Assembly (NCBI RefSeq): GCF_023715145.1
Contig: NZ_JAMBNP010000002.1
Span: forward strand, 558,001-622,000
Source: Paenibacillus glycanilyticus
GTDB taxonomy: Bacteria; Bacillota; Bacilli; Paenibacillales; Paenibacillaceae
Length of the DNA stretch: 64,000 nucleotides
Direction: 5' to 3'
The translations under genes were made by a program, and so were the position numbers. Below the pieces are notes generated by a model, which was not told the origin of the DNA, did not search any database, and saw nothing but the letters and a program-made list of their open reading frames with translations. Below, piece after piece: positions 1 through 7,879 of this stretch (its first letter is position 1; each line of letters begins with the position of its first letter).

Positions 1-3
1 CTA

Positions 4-216
4 ATGTCTTCGCAAATTGAGATCAGAGCGAATTTCGGGGAGCCCGGTGCTGCTCAGGAGGCGGTTCGCAAGCTTCAGGCGCTACGCGCTTTTGAAGTGA
101 ACGGATTATTTGAAAGCGGCTTGCTCACGGCTACAATCGATGAAGACGTGGTAGAGCGGGCGGTCCATATGATCGAACAAATCGGCGGAAGCTCGGAGAC
201 CGGTTCCGTTAACTGA
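4..216 (+). CDS. Small conserved hypothetical protein (70 aa)
   Basis: A 70-residue, acidic, soluble protein of unrecognised family with no membrane segment or signal peptide. It contains an alternation of charged helical stretches and a short beta-like segment near residues 30-47. It begins three bases inside the window, so no ribosome binding site can be checked and the true start could lie upstream. It sits just before prmA, the place where dnaJ and a small unassigned gene are often found in related genomes; this context is from general knowledge, not visible here. A strong intrinsic terminator follows 14 bases after the stop codon, so it closes the upstream transcription unit. No function is proposed. 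Confidence 0.7.
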   Translation: MSSQIEIRANFGEPGAAQEAVRKLQALRAFEVNGLFESGLLTATIDEDVVERAVHMIEQIGGSSETGSVN

Positions 217-229
217 CCGAAAAGGATCG

Positions 230-257
230 GCGGCAAACTTTTGTTTGCCGCTTTTTT
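230..257 (+). terminator. Intrinsic terminator
   Basis: A perfect 9-bp stem, GCGGCAAAC paired with GTTTGCCGC, closes a TTTT loop and is followed by six T residues. It ends the unit of the 70-aa protein and separates it from prmA. Confidence 0.9.
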
Positions 258-321
258 GTGCATAAATGATGAATAGTGTACAATAGATGGTAGTTTTCAC
301 TTTTGGAGGGTTATAGTACAT

Positions 322-1323
322 ATGAAATGGCATGAAATTACGATCTCGACAACGGAGCAAGCGATCGAGATGATCTCGAACTTTCTGCATGAAATGGATG
401 CGGGCGGCGTATCCATTGAAGAATCGGGCACTTTGAACAAAGAACGGGATACATCGCTCGGACAATGGTACGAGACGCCGCTTAATGATATTCCGGAAGG
501 CCAGGCGGTTATTCAAGGCTATTTCACGGAAAGCGTAGACATGAAAGACCTGAAGGCGAAGCTTGTGCCGCGCATTGAAGAGCTGAAGGAGTTTGGCATT
601 GATCCCGGCAGCTATGAAATCACGTTCAGGCTTGTAGACGAAGAGGACTGGGCGACTGCCTGGAAGCAATATTTCAAGCCAATCAGGGTATCGGAGAAGC
701 TGACGATCAAGCCGACATGGGAAGAATACGAGCCGGCGGTTGGCGAGAATATTATTGAGCTTGATCCTGGTATGGCATTTGGTACGGGCACGCATCCAAC
801 AACGGCGCTTTGCCTGCAAACGCTGGAATCGGTTATTACGGGCGATGAGGAAGTAATTGACGTTGGCACGGGTTCCGGGATTCTGGCGATTGGCGCTATG
901 AAGCTTGGCGCTCGCCGGGTACTGGCATTGGATCTTGATCCGGTGGCGGTATCGAGCGCAACGGAGAATGTGAGACTGAACGGTCTGCAGGATGATGTGG
1001 AAGTACTGGAAAGCGATCTGCTTGGCGTGCTTGGCGGCAAGGTTGTTCATGCCGCTAACGAGCGGGATGCGCTCACAACGTCGGTTACGCTGCCGGTTGA
1101 CCTGGTAGTAGCGAACATTTTGGCAGAGATTATTTTGCTCTTTATTGATGACGTGTTCGCGGCCCTGAAGCCGAATGGCATTTATATTGCCTCTGGTATT
1201 TACAAGAACAAAGAAACCGATGTGGAGGAAGGTTTGATCCGCTCGGGCTTTGTAATCGTTGATAAACGCCGCGACGAGGACTGGATTGCATTCGTGGCGA
1301 GAAAGCCGCAGGTGAATGAATGA
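322..1323 (+). CDS. prmA: Ribosomal protein L11 methyltransferase
   Basis: PrmA transfers methyl groups from S-adenosylmethionine to amino groups of ribosomal protein L11. The 333-residue protein has an N-terminal substrate-recognition domain (about residues 1-115) and a C-terminal Rossmann methyltransferase domain. The PrmA signature GTGTHPTT lies near residues 154-161, the SAM-binding motif VGTGSGILAI near 181-190, and the NI motif of the catalytic loop in VANILAEI near 255. A GGAGGG ribosome binding site at about 305-310 supports the ATG at 322. Its stop overlaps the start of the next gene by four bases, so the two are translationally coupled. It is the yqeT counterpart, and the neighbouring rsmE and mtaB keep the Bacillus yqeTUV order. 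The insert around residues 240-252 is slightly longer than I expect. Confidence 0.96.
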   Translation: MKWHEITISTTEQAIEMISNFLHEMDAGGVSIEESGTLNKERDTSLGQWYETPLNDIPEGQAVIQGYFTESVDMKDLKAKLVPRIEELKEFGIDPGSYEITFRLVDEEDWATAWKQYFKPIRVSEKLTIKPTWEEYEPAVGENIIELDPGMAFGTGTHPTTALCLQTLESVITGDEEVIDVGTGSGILAIGAMKLGARRVLALDLDPVAVSSATENVRLNGLQDDVEVLESDLLGVLGGKVVHAANERDALTTSVTLPVDLVVANILAEIILLFIDDVFAALKPNGIYIASGIYKNKETDVEEGLIRSGFVIVDKRRDEDWIAFVARKPQVNE

Positions 1324-1991
1324 ACTGGGACAGTTTCTTAGCTTACCCGCTTGAGGACTTGCCGTTTGTTGCGCTTGTGCTCATCATTTCCTTTACGGTG
1401 CATGAGTTCGCGCATGCGTACAGCGCCTACAAGTTTGGCGACAACACGCCAAAGGATATGGGACGGGTTACACTGAATCCTCGCGTCCATATTGACATAC
1501 TTGGCGCGATTCTCATCCTGATTGCAGGCTTCGGTTGGGCGAAGCCTGTTCTCGTCAATTCCAGCCGCTTTAAGAACCCGCGCCTGATGGGAATCATCGT
1601 CTCGGCCGTTGGACCGTTAAGCAATTTGCTTCTTGGCGTCTTAGGTATTCTTATTTTGTTAACACTGGATTCTACGGGCGCGATGTATGCGGGCTCCAAT
1701 GGCGTGAATCTTGCGATTGAGCGGTTCTTAAGCTATTTTATCTATCTTAATTTTCTCTTGTTTATCTTTAACCTGATTCCGCTGCCGCCGCTTGACGGTT
1801 ACCGGATTATTCAGGATCTGCTGCCGCTAGAGGCGCGAGTCAAGATGGATCAGAATGTGCAGTGGGGCGTTTATATTTTCCTCCTGCTGGTGTTTATTCC
1901 GCCGCTTCGCCGGGTAACGCTGGACCCGATTCTCGGTTGGTGGGTTCCGCTCAGCCACTTTTTTGCGAATTTATTCCAACCGCTGTTTTAG
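1320..1991 (+). CDS. Site-2 protease family (M50) membrane metalloprotease
   Basis: A compact 223-residue polytopic membrane protein of peptidase family M50, which cleaves substrates within or next to the membrane. The zinc-binding HExxH motif is HEFAH at residues 28-32 in the first membrane segment. The third ligand motif, NLIPLPPLDG, lies near residues 150-159. Hydrophobic segments cover roughly residues 14-36, 60-75, 88-112, 130-155 and 180-200. There is no PDZ domain, so this is the minimal type rather than an RseP/SpoIVFB type with extra domains. It begins by an ATGA overlap with prmA. The substrate is unknown, and the co-transcription with RNA and protein modification genes does not suggest one. 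Confidence 0.88.
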   Translation: MNWDSFLAYPLEDLPFVALVLIISFTVHEFAHAYSAYKFGDNTPKDMGRVTLNPRVHIDILGAILILIAGFGWAKPVLVNSSRFKNPRLMGIIVSAVGPLSNLLLGVLGILILLTLDSTGAMYAGSNGVNLAIERFLSYFIYLNFLLFIFNLIPLPPLDGYRIIQDLLPLEARVKMDQNVQWGVYIFLLLVFIPPLRRVTLDPILGWWVPLSHFFANLFQPLF

Positions 1992-2053
1992 GCCGCTTTC
2001 ATAGATTTTTGAAGCGGAAACATGCTATGATGAAGGATGGTTAGACTGACGCA

Positions 2054-2830
2054 ATGCAGCGATATTTTATAGCAGCGGAGCAGTTTGACGGCTCCAGCGT
2101 GCGTTTAATAGGAGAAGATGCTTTTCATGCCGTCCGCGTTATGCGGATGAAGCCGGAAGAGAAGTTTATCGCCAGCGACGGTATTTCCCGAGTTGTGCTA
2201 GCCGCTGTGCGGGAAGCGGACTCATCGGAGGTTGTGGCTGACATTGTGGAGGAGCTGCCGATGGACAGCGAGCCCAGTTGGTCGGTTACCATTGCGCAAA
2301 GCCTGCCAAAGGGCGATAAGATGGAGTTGGTCATTCAGAAGGGGACGGAGATTGGCGCGTACGCGTTTGCGCCGTTCCAGTCGGAGCGGATGATCGTTCA
2401 ATATGACGGTAAGAAGGAAGCCAAGCGTCTGGAGCGTTGGAGCAAGATCGCGAAGGAAGCGGCGGAGCAGTCACATCGCTGCCGCGTTCCGACGATTGAG
2501 CCCGTTCGCAGCTGGCGTGAGCTGAAGGAATTGATTCAAACGTTTGATTTGGCGTTATTTTGTTATGAACGGGAAGGCGATGCGGCAGACAGCAGAGGCA
2601 TCCGAGATGCCGTGCTGGACTGGAAGCGGGCGGGCAAGCAATCCGCCGAGCCGAAAGTCCTGCTGATCGTTGGTCCTGAAGGCGGCTTTACAGAACGGGA
2701 AGCAGATGAGGCAGAGGCGGCGGGAGCGTTTATCGTTGGCCTTGGCAGACGGATTCTGCGGACGGAAACGGCGGGTATTGTTGGATTGACCTGCTTACTG
2801 TACGAGGCCGGAGAAATGGGAGGAGCGTAA
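2054..2830 (+). CDS. rsmE: 16S rRNA (uracil-1498-N3) methyltransferase
   Basis: RsmE methylates N3 of U1498 in helix 44 of 16S rRNA. The 258-residue protein has the family layout: an N-terminal PUA-like domain (about 1-75) and a SPOUT domain with a trefoil knot. Diagnostic motifs are IVGPEGGFTERE near residues 203-214 and LGRRILRTETA near 232-242, which form the SAM pocket in the knot. It keeps the yqeU position between prmA and mtaB. A short purine-rich AAGGATGG lies upstream of the ATG. The 62-base gap after the M50 gene contains no terminator, so it is probably in the same operon. Confidence 0.95.
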   Translation: MQRYFIAAEQFDGSSVRLIGEDAFHAVRVMRMKPEEKFIASDGISRVVLAAVREADSSEVVADIVEELPMDSEPSWSVTIAQSLPKGDKMELVIQKGTEIGAYAFAPFQSERMIVQYDGKKEAKRLERWSKIAKEAAEQSHRCRVPTIEPVRSWRELKELIQTFDLALFCYEREGDAADSRGIRDAVLDWKRAGKQSAEPKVLLIVGPEGGFTEREADEAEAAGAFIVGLGRRILRTETAGIVGLTCLLYEAGEMGGA

Positions 2831-2837
2831 GGAATTT

Positions 2838-4184
2838 ATGCCATCGGTTGCATTTTACACCTTGGGATGCAAAGTTAACTTTTACGACACAGAAGCGATT
2901 TGGCAGCTGTTCAAAAACGAAGGATACGAGCAGGTTGACTTTGAGTCGACCGCTGACGTGTACCTGATTAATACATGCACGGTTACGAATACTGGCGACA
3001 AGAAGAGCCGTCAGATTATTCGGCGTGCCGTTCGCCGTAATCCGGATGCGGTTATTGCGGTAACGGGCTGTTATGCCCAGACGTCTCCCGCGGAGATTAT
3101 GGCCATTCCGGGCGTTGATCTTGTCATTGGCACGCAGGACCGCGAGAAGATCATGACCTTTGTTAATCAAATTCATGATGACCGCCAGCCGGTTAACGCG
3201 GTTCGCAACATTATGAAGACACGCGACTTCGAAGAGCTTGATGTACCGGATTTCAACGAGCGTACGCGTGCGTTTCTGAAGATCCAGGAGGGCTGCAACA
3301 ACTTCTGCACCTTCTGTATAATTCCGTGGTCCCGGGGGCTGTCGCGCAGCCGCGATCCGAAGAGCGTGCTGGAGCAGGCTAAACAGCTGGTAGCTTCCGG
3401 TTACAAGGAAGTGGTTCTGACGGGCATTCATACAGGCGGCTACGGCGACGATATGGAAAATTACCGTTTGACCGATTTGCTGTGGGATCTGGACAAAATC
3501 GACGGTCTTGAGCGTATCCGGATCAGTTCGATTGAAGCCAGCCAAATTGATGATGCGATGATCGACGTTCTGAAGCGTTCGTCCAAAATGTGCCGCCATC
3601 TGCATATTCCGCTGCAAGCGGGCGATACTTCGGTATTAAAGCGGATGCGCCGCAAATATACGACGGAAGAATTCGCAGCCAAGCTGAAGCGTATCCGCGA
3701 AGCCATGCCTGGCGTAGCGATTACGACTGACGTTATCGTTGGCTTCCCTGGCGAAACCGAAGAAATGTTCGAGAACGGCTACAAGTTTATGGAAGAGGTC
3801 GGCTTCTCCGAAATGCATGTCTTCCCTTATTCGAAACGTACGGGTACGCCTGCCGCGCGGATGGAAGATCAAATTGACGAAGAAGTGAAGAACGAACGCG
3901 TTCATAAGCTGATTGACCTGTCGGAAAAAATGCAGCTCGCTTATGCGAAGGAGCATGTAGGAGCTGTGCTGGACGTCATTCCGGAGCGTGATTACAAGGG
4001 CGCGCCTGGTACAGGTCTAGTTATGGGCTACTCCGACAACTATATTCAGATTGTATTTGAAGGAACGGAAGCGCTTGTTGGCAAGCTGTGCCGTGTCAAA
4101 ATTACGGAAGCAGGCGTTAACGAATGCCGCGCCCAGCTTGTGCGCGTACTTGACGATGTACCGGCAGAGGCAATGAGAGCTTAG
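2838..4184 (+). CDS. mtaB: tRNA N6-threonylcarbamoyladenosine-37 methylthiotransferase MtaB
   Basis: MtaB (YqeV) adds a methylthio group to t6A37 of tRNAs that decode ANN codons, giving ms2t6A. The 448-residue protein carries the three expected modules. An N-terminal UPF0004 domain has cluster cysteines C11, C47 and C78. A radical-SAM domain has the CxxxCxxC triad C153, C157 and C160 within the GCNNFCTFC sequence. A C-terminal TRAM-like segment covers roughly residues 375-440. It starts only seven bases after rsmE, so the two are co-transcribed. Length and motifs match the MtaB subfamily; MiaB and RimO are the other options but have different N-terminal spacing. Confidence 0.95.
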   Translation: MPSVAFYTLGCKVNFYDTEAIWQLFKNEGYEQVDFESTADVYLINTCTVTNTGDKKSRQIIRRAVRRNPDAVIAVTGCYAQTSPAEIMAIPGVDLVIGTQDREKIMTFVNQIHDDRQPVNAVRNIMKTRDFEELDVPDFNERTRAFLKIQEGCNNFCTFCIIPWSRGLSRSRDPKSVLEQAKQLVASGYKEVVLTGIHTGGYGDDMENYRLTDLLWDLDKIDGLERIRISSIEASQIDDAMIDVLKRSSKMCRHLHIPLQAGDTSVLKRMRRKYTTEEFAAKLKRIREAMPGVAITTDVIVGFPGETEEMFENGYKFMEEVGFSEMHVFPYSKRTGTPAARMEDQIDEEVKNERVHKLIDLSEKMQLAYAKEHVGAVLDVIPERDYKGAPGTGLVMGYSDNYIQIVFEGTEALVGKLCRVKITEAGVNECRAQLVRVLDDVPAEAMRA

Positions 4185-4200
4185 GAAATAGATATATCGC

Positions 4201-4253
4201 ACGAGGATTTCTCGCTCATTTCTGCAGTTTCGAAATTAGCGGGAAATCCTCGT
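4201..4253. repeat. Large inverted repeat between mtaB and the Nudix gene
   Basis: The arms 4201-4216 (ACGAGGATTTCTCGCT) and 4238-4253 pair over 16 bp with one G-T wobble. Inside the 21-base loop, ATTTC and GAAAT can pair further. No T-run follows on the plus strand, so it is not a classical terminator. It could be a processing or stabilising hairpin in the mtaB mRNA 3' end, a terminator with a poor U-tract, or a dispersed repeat. Confidence 0.6.
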
Positions 4254-4293
4254 TGTTGCATGCAAATGTCAAGCAGGCAAGGGGGAAACGGAA

Positions 4294-4725
4294 ATGGTTG
4301 AAATTTCGGCAGGAGGAGTAGTCTATCGCCGGAACGAGGCCGGGCTTTTGCAAATCCAGCTGATTCAGGACCGTTACGGCAAAGTGTCGCTCCCGAAAGG
4401 CAAGATGGAGTCCGGGGAAACGGTCGAACAAACGGCGCTAAGAGAAATCGCCGAGGAAACCGGCATGATTGGGGTTATTGTCAAACCGATTGATCAGATC
4501 AAGTATCAATATCATGATGCGAATAAGGGAACCGTCAATAAAGAGGTTCATTATTATTTGGTCGAAGCGGTTGGCGGCTCGCTTCAGGCCCAGGTAGAAG
4601 AAATCCGAGGGGTCGAATGGTTTGATCCGCTGGAAGCCTGGAGACGCCAGAAGCAGTCGGGCTATGAGAATAATAACAGGATTGTAGCGGGAGCCCTCAG
4701 CTTGCTTGGCGTGAAGTACGATTAG
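4294..4725 (+). CDS. Nudix hydrolase
   Basis: A 143-residue single-domain Nudix protein. The Nudix box Gx5Ex7REUxEExGU is complete, running from G36 to M58 (REIAEETG at 50-57), so Mg2+-dependent hydrolysis of a nucleoside diphosphate derivative is expected. The N-terminal ISAGGVVYRR strand and the LPKGKMESGE turn resemble the diadenosine polyphosphate/MutT-like subgroup, but the substrate cannot be read from sequence. A GGGGGAAACGGAA purine run precedes the ATG. It is convergent with the Na/Pi transporter gene, and the two coding regions overlap by four bases at their 3' ends. Confidence 0.9.
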   Translation: MVEISAGGVVYRRNEAGLLQIQLIQDRYGKVSLPKGKMESGETVEQTALREIAEETGMIGVIVKPIDQIKYQYHDANKGTVNKEVHYYLVEAVGGSLQAQVEEIRGVEWFDPLEAWRRQKQSGYENNNRIVAGALSLLGVKYD

Positions 4726-5690
4726 ACCGGCGTCTTCCGGAAAGCCGGTAAATAGCAGAACGGCAAAGCAATAAGCGAGCTTAGTATGTTGAAGATGGTT
4801 TGAGCGTGAGCGATTTGGCTGGCAGGGGAATGGGCCAGCCAGCCCGAGGCAGCTGCAAGCTCGCCAAGGAACGGCATAAAGAGAAGCGCACCGCCCGCAT
4901 TTAGCACGGTATGGGACCAGGCTACATATTGCCCGGATTTCGAACCGCTGAAGGAAGCGAGCAAGGCGGTGGCACAAGTACCGATATTAGCTCCCAGCAC
5001 AACGGCGACGCCAAGTTCCAGCGGCATTGCTCCAATGGACGCAAAGCCCATGATGATGCCAATAACAGCAGCGCTGCTGTGGACGATAGCCGTCAGTACC
5101 GCACCGGCCGCTAGTCCCCACCAGAGGCTGCTTGTTGATTTGTCCAGGAACCAGTTGAATAAAGAGCTTTCCTGAACGGCAGGCCCGATCGCCTGCATCA
5201 TGGCCATTCCGAAGAGCAGAAGACTGAAGCCTCCCAAGGCCACGGCAGAGGAGCGGATTGTCTCGAGCAGCTTGATGGAGCGGACCTTCGGCCATGCTCC
5301 CATTTCATTCAGCAGAACGGTCATCAGCCAGCCGGCAAGGGACAACAGCAGCAAAGGGACGGCTAGTTTATTTAAGTTCAAGCCTATCAGCTCCGTAGTT
5401 AGGCAAGTCCCGATGTTGCTTCCGAGAATAATGCCAAGCGTCCGGGGAAAGGTCAAAAGACCGGCGTTGACTAGACCGATTGCAATTACCGTAACGGCAG
5501 TACTGCTCTGCAGAAAAGCCGTTGTTGCCGTGCCGATGGCGAGACCATGCACGGGCGTAGCCGTTGAACGGTGTAAAATATGCTGAAGATAGGGACCTGC
5601 CAGCCGGTGAAGCGCAAGCTCCATCAGCTTCATTCCGAAGATAAATATGGTGAAGCCGATGGCCATTGGCAGAAGAATGGAATGGAGCAT
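4722..5690 (-). CDS. Na+/phosphate cotransporter family membrane protein (YqeW-like)
   Basis: A 322-residue polytopic membrane protein of the NptA/PF02690 family, which couples sodium entry to phosphate transport in characterised members. The two inverted Na/Pi repeats are visible: LQSSTAVTVIAIGL near residues 60-73 with GSNIGTCLTT at about 89-98, and VHSSAAVIGIIMGF near 204-217 with GANIGTCATALL at about 234-245. About eight hydrophobic helices are present. The C-terminal PhoU-like domain found in longer homologues is absent, so this is the short form. The position beside mtaB matches Bacillus yqeW. A GGAGAACC motif lies upstream of the ATG on the minus strand. Physiological transport direction is inferred from the family only. 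Confidence 0.88.
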   Translation of the reverse strand: MLHSILLPMAIGFTIFIFGMKLMELALHRLAGPYLQHILHRSTATPVHGLAIGTATTAFLQSSTAVTVIAIGLVNAGLLTFPRTLGIILGSNIGTCLTTELIGLNLNKLAVPLLLLSLAGWLMTVLLNEMGAWPKVRSIKLLETIRSSAVALGGFSLLLFGMAMMQAIGPAVQESSLFNWFLDKSTSSLWWGLAAGAVLTAIVHSSAAVIGIIMGFASIGAMPLELGVAVVLGANIGTCATALLASFSGSKSGQYVAWSHTVLNAGGALLFMPFLGELAAASGWLAHSPASQIAHAQTIFNILSSLIALPFCYLPAFRKTPV

Positions 5691-5782
5691 AGAAGGTTCT
5701 CCTTTATCGTCGTTATCGTTGATACATATGCGTACCGTCAGACAAGCATGACAAGCCAGGACCAGAGAGGGAGATTAACGAA

Positions 5783-7150
5783 GTGAGCAAAGCGAAAGTT
5801 TGGCTGCAGAAGGGCCGCAAGAAGCGTCTTGAAGCTGGCCACCCGTGGATATATTCAAATGAGATTGAAAAGCTGGAAGGGGAAGCGGAGCCTGGAGAGC
5901 TGGTTGATGTCGTTGGCCATAACGGCAAATATTTGGCAACCGGCTATTATAATCCCAAATCGCAGATAACCGTACGCGTTGTATCCTATCAGCCTCTGGA
6001 AAAGATGGATGCAGCATTTTTCAAGGAACGGTTCCGTTCCTGTGAAGCTCACCGCAGCCGGTTCGTACCGGACCGGGATTGCAGATTGGTGTATGGAGAG
6101 GCTGATTTTCTTCCGGGTCTTGTCGTAGACCGTTTCGCGGATGTTCTGGTCGTTCAGATTGTGACCTTAGGAATGGATATCCGCCGGGATGAGATTGTCG
6201 AGGCTCTGGTTGACGTATTCCAGCCGAAAGGAATCTACGAGCGCAGCGACGTTGGCGTTAGACAGCTGGAGGGACTCGAGCTTCTCACAGGCGTCCTGTA
6301 CGGGGACTGTCCGCGTATTCTCGAGATCGAAGAGAATGGCCTGAAGCTGGAGGTTGACATTGTAGAGGGGCAGAAGACGGGCTATTTCTATGATCAGCGC
6401 GAGAACCGGGCATCCATTGAGCCCTTGATGAAGGGCTGGGGGGCAAGGAGCGGTATTCGGCTGGAACGCCGTCCGGCTGACACAGACACAGAAAACACGA
6501 CGCTTGTTCCGGTGAATTCCAACGGGAAAGAAGTGACCTTCCCCTATTGGGACGGCGCAACCGTGCTTGAATGCTTTGCCCATACAGGAAGCTTCACCCT
6601 TCATGCCTGCAAATACGGCGCGAAAAAAGTAACCTGTCTGGATGTATCCGAGCATGCCATCGACACCGCGCGCCGGAACGTGGAGCGCAATGGCTTTACG
6701 GACCGCGTCGAATTTGTTGTGGCGGATGCTTTTGATTATTTGCGCACGCAAGTGAAAGGCGTTGAAGAAAGAGAAGAGCGCAGCCGTGCCGGCACGGATA
6801 CTTCAAAGCCGATCAGCGGCAACGGACGCACCTGGGATGTGGTCATCCTCGATCCTCCTGCTTTCGCAAAGACCAAAAGCGCTGTAGCCGGAGCATGCCG
6901 AGGTTACAAGGACATTAATCTGCACGGGTTGAAGCTGGTGAATGAGGGCGGTTATTTGGTTACAGCCAGCTGTTCCTATCACATGAGACCGGATTTGTTC
7001 CTCGAGACGATACAGGAAGCTGCTTCGGATGCGGGCAAGCTGCTGCGACTTGTCGAGTGGCGGGCAGCGGGTAAAGATCATCCCCAGCTGCTAGGCGTCC
7101 CGGAAGGTCATTATTTGAAATTTGCCGTCTTCGAAGTACGCAGCAAATAA
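5783..7150 (+). CDS. Class I SAM-dependent rRNA (cytosine-C5) methyltransferase, RlmI family
   Basis: This 455-residue protein has an N-terminal PUA RNA-binding domain (about residues 1-75), an RlmI-type middle region, and a Rossmann methyltransferase domain with ECFAHTGSFTLHA near 256-268 and LDPPAFAKTKS near 350-360. The catalytic cysteine expected in the C-terminal TASCSYHM motif is present. Family members methylate C5 of a 23S rRNA cytosine (C1962 in E. coli). Relative to usual members of about 395-400 residues there are two extra hydrophilic insertions, roughly 215-250 and 325-345. The start is a GTG preceded by GAGAGGGAG. It is divergent from the phosphate transporter gene. Confidence 0.88.
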   Translation: MSKAKVWLQKGRKKRLEAGHPWIYSNEIEKLEGEAEPGELVDVVGHNGKYLATGYYNPKSQITVRVVSYQPLEKMDAAFFKERFRSCEAHRSRFVPDRDCRLVYGEADFLPGLVVDRFADVLVVQIVTLGMDIRRDEIVEALVDVFQPKGIYERSDVGVRQLEGLELLTGVLYGDCPRILEIEENGLKLEVDIVEGQKTGYFYDQRENRASIEPLMKGWGARSGIRLERRPADTDTENTTLVPVNSNGKEVTFPYWDGATVLECFAHTGSFTLHACKYGAKKVTCLDVSEHAIDTARRNVERNGFTDRVEFVVADAFDYLRTQVKGVEEREERSRAGTDTSKPISGNGRTWDVVILDPPAFAKTKSAVAGACRGYKDINLHGLKLVNEGGYLVTASCSYHMRPDLFLETIQEAASDAGKLLRLVEWRAAGKDHPQLLGVPEGHYLKFAVFEVRSK

Positions 7151-7155
7151 TCAAA

Positions 7156-7190
7156 GAAGCCGTGTGGATTGTTGCAATCCATACGGCTTC
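7156..7190 (+). terminator. Hairpin after the RlmI-type gene
   Basis: A 16-bp stem (GAAGCCGTGTGGATTG with its complement, one wobble) closes a three-base loop six bases after the stop codon. The following TGTTC tract is a weak U-run, so termination may be partial. Confidence 0.6.
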
Positions 7191-7230
7191 TGTTCAAAAA
7201 ATAGACATATCCATACCTTCAATTGATGTG

Positions 7231-7361
7231 TATAATAGAATAGTAACGCTGACAGGCAGTCGACTGCACGCAGCGGGATCCATAGCAGACAGAGCAGATA
7301 TCTGCATGTTTGACCAACCCATAATCCGGCAGAGCGGAAATCCGCATGCGGGATTTTTTTG
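7231..7361 (+). ncRNA. Candidate small RNA with three palindromes and an intrinsic terminator
   Basis: This stretch has no open reading frame but has the signals of an independent transcript. A TATAAT box lies at 7231-7236, although the -35 element is poor. Three short palindromic stems follow: GCAGTCGACTGC at 7256-7267, GCAGATATCTGC at 7294-7305 and GCGGAAATCCGC at 7334-7345. A final hairpin, roughly 7339-7355, runs into a T-rich tract up to 7366. The third stem and the terminator hairpin share bases and are mutually exclusive, like an attenuator. The flanking genes point away on the left and converge on the right, so it does not lead into a gene. It matches no riboswitch family I recognise. 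Confidence 0.5.
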
Positions 7362-7364
7362 TTT

Positions 7365-7694
7365 TTACAAGGATTCCTTGAATTGTCTGCTCAGCTCAAC
7401 GCGTTCAAGTCTCAGCATCCATACTTCTTCTCGTAACGTTTTCAGCTCGGCGGAGTCATCCGAGAGCCTAAGCTGTTGATAAAGGTCAAGCATCTTTTGG
7501 TTGATCATGTCATATTGTCTCCAAAGCTCGGCAGCTTTGACGGACATGGCCAGCTGACTTATATGTTCTCTCCAATCAGCGAGTGTACGGATAATCTCAT
7601 CCTGCCACTCGCGATCTCCGATTTGCTTGGCGTAGTTATGTAAGTCGAGATAGTCATTAATCCATTGCGGAGTGATTGTATAGTCTGAAATCAT
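7365..7694 (-). CDS. Conserved hypothetical small coiled-coil protein (109 aa)
   Basis: A 109-residue, highly charged, helical protein with no membrane segment. The second half (about residues 55-105) has heptad-like leucine spacing suggesting a coiled coil. The reading frame is well supported: GGAGGAACGGCA precedes the ATG with good spacing, and a minus-strand promoter TTGCAA-N16-TATAAT lies at 7732-7759. Family and function are not recognised. It is divergent from addB, and its 3' end abuts the candidate small RNA that converges on it, so an antisense relation at the 3' ends is possible. Confidence 0.75.
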   Translation of the reverse strand: MISDYTITPQWINDYLDLHNYAKQIGDREWQDEIIRTLADWREHISQLAMSVKAAELWRQYDMINQKMLDLYQQLRLSDDSAELKTLREEVWMLRLERVELSRQFKESL

Positions 7695-7731
7695 TGCCGT
7701 TCCTCCAGTCCAAATGGCGTTATTACCTAGT

Positions 7732-7759
7732 ATTATACTTGGAATTCAAGGAATTGCAA
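7732..7759 (-). promoter_or_regulatory. Sigma-A-type promoter for the 109-aa protein
   Basis: On the minus strand TTGCAA (7754-7759) and TATAAT (7732-7737) are 16 bp apart, and the ATG lies about 40 bases downstream. Confidence 0.6.
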
Positions 7760-7879
7760 TGTTTTTCGATATAAGACAGTAATTTTTCCAGAACATACGT
7801 TTGTTAATCGGGTGAAAAAGGACCTGCGATATGATAGTATAGTAGATTATGAGATTGAATCGGAAAGGAAGATCAGAAG

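Noticed and set aside
106..1050. A 314-codon minus-strand frame
   Set aside because: It runs antisense to prmA and the terminator, with no recognisable motif; prmA is certain.
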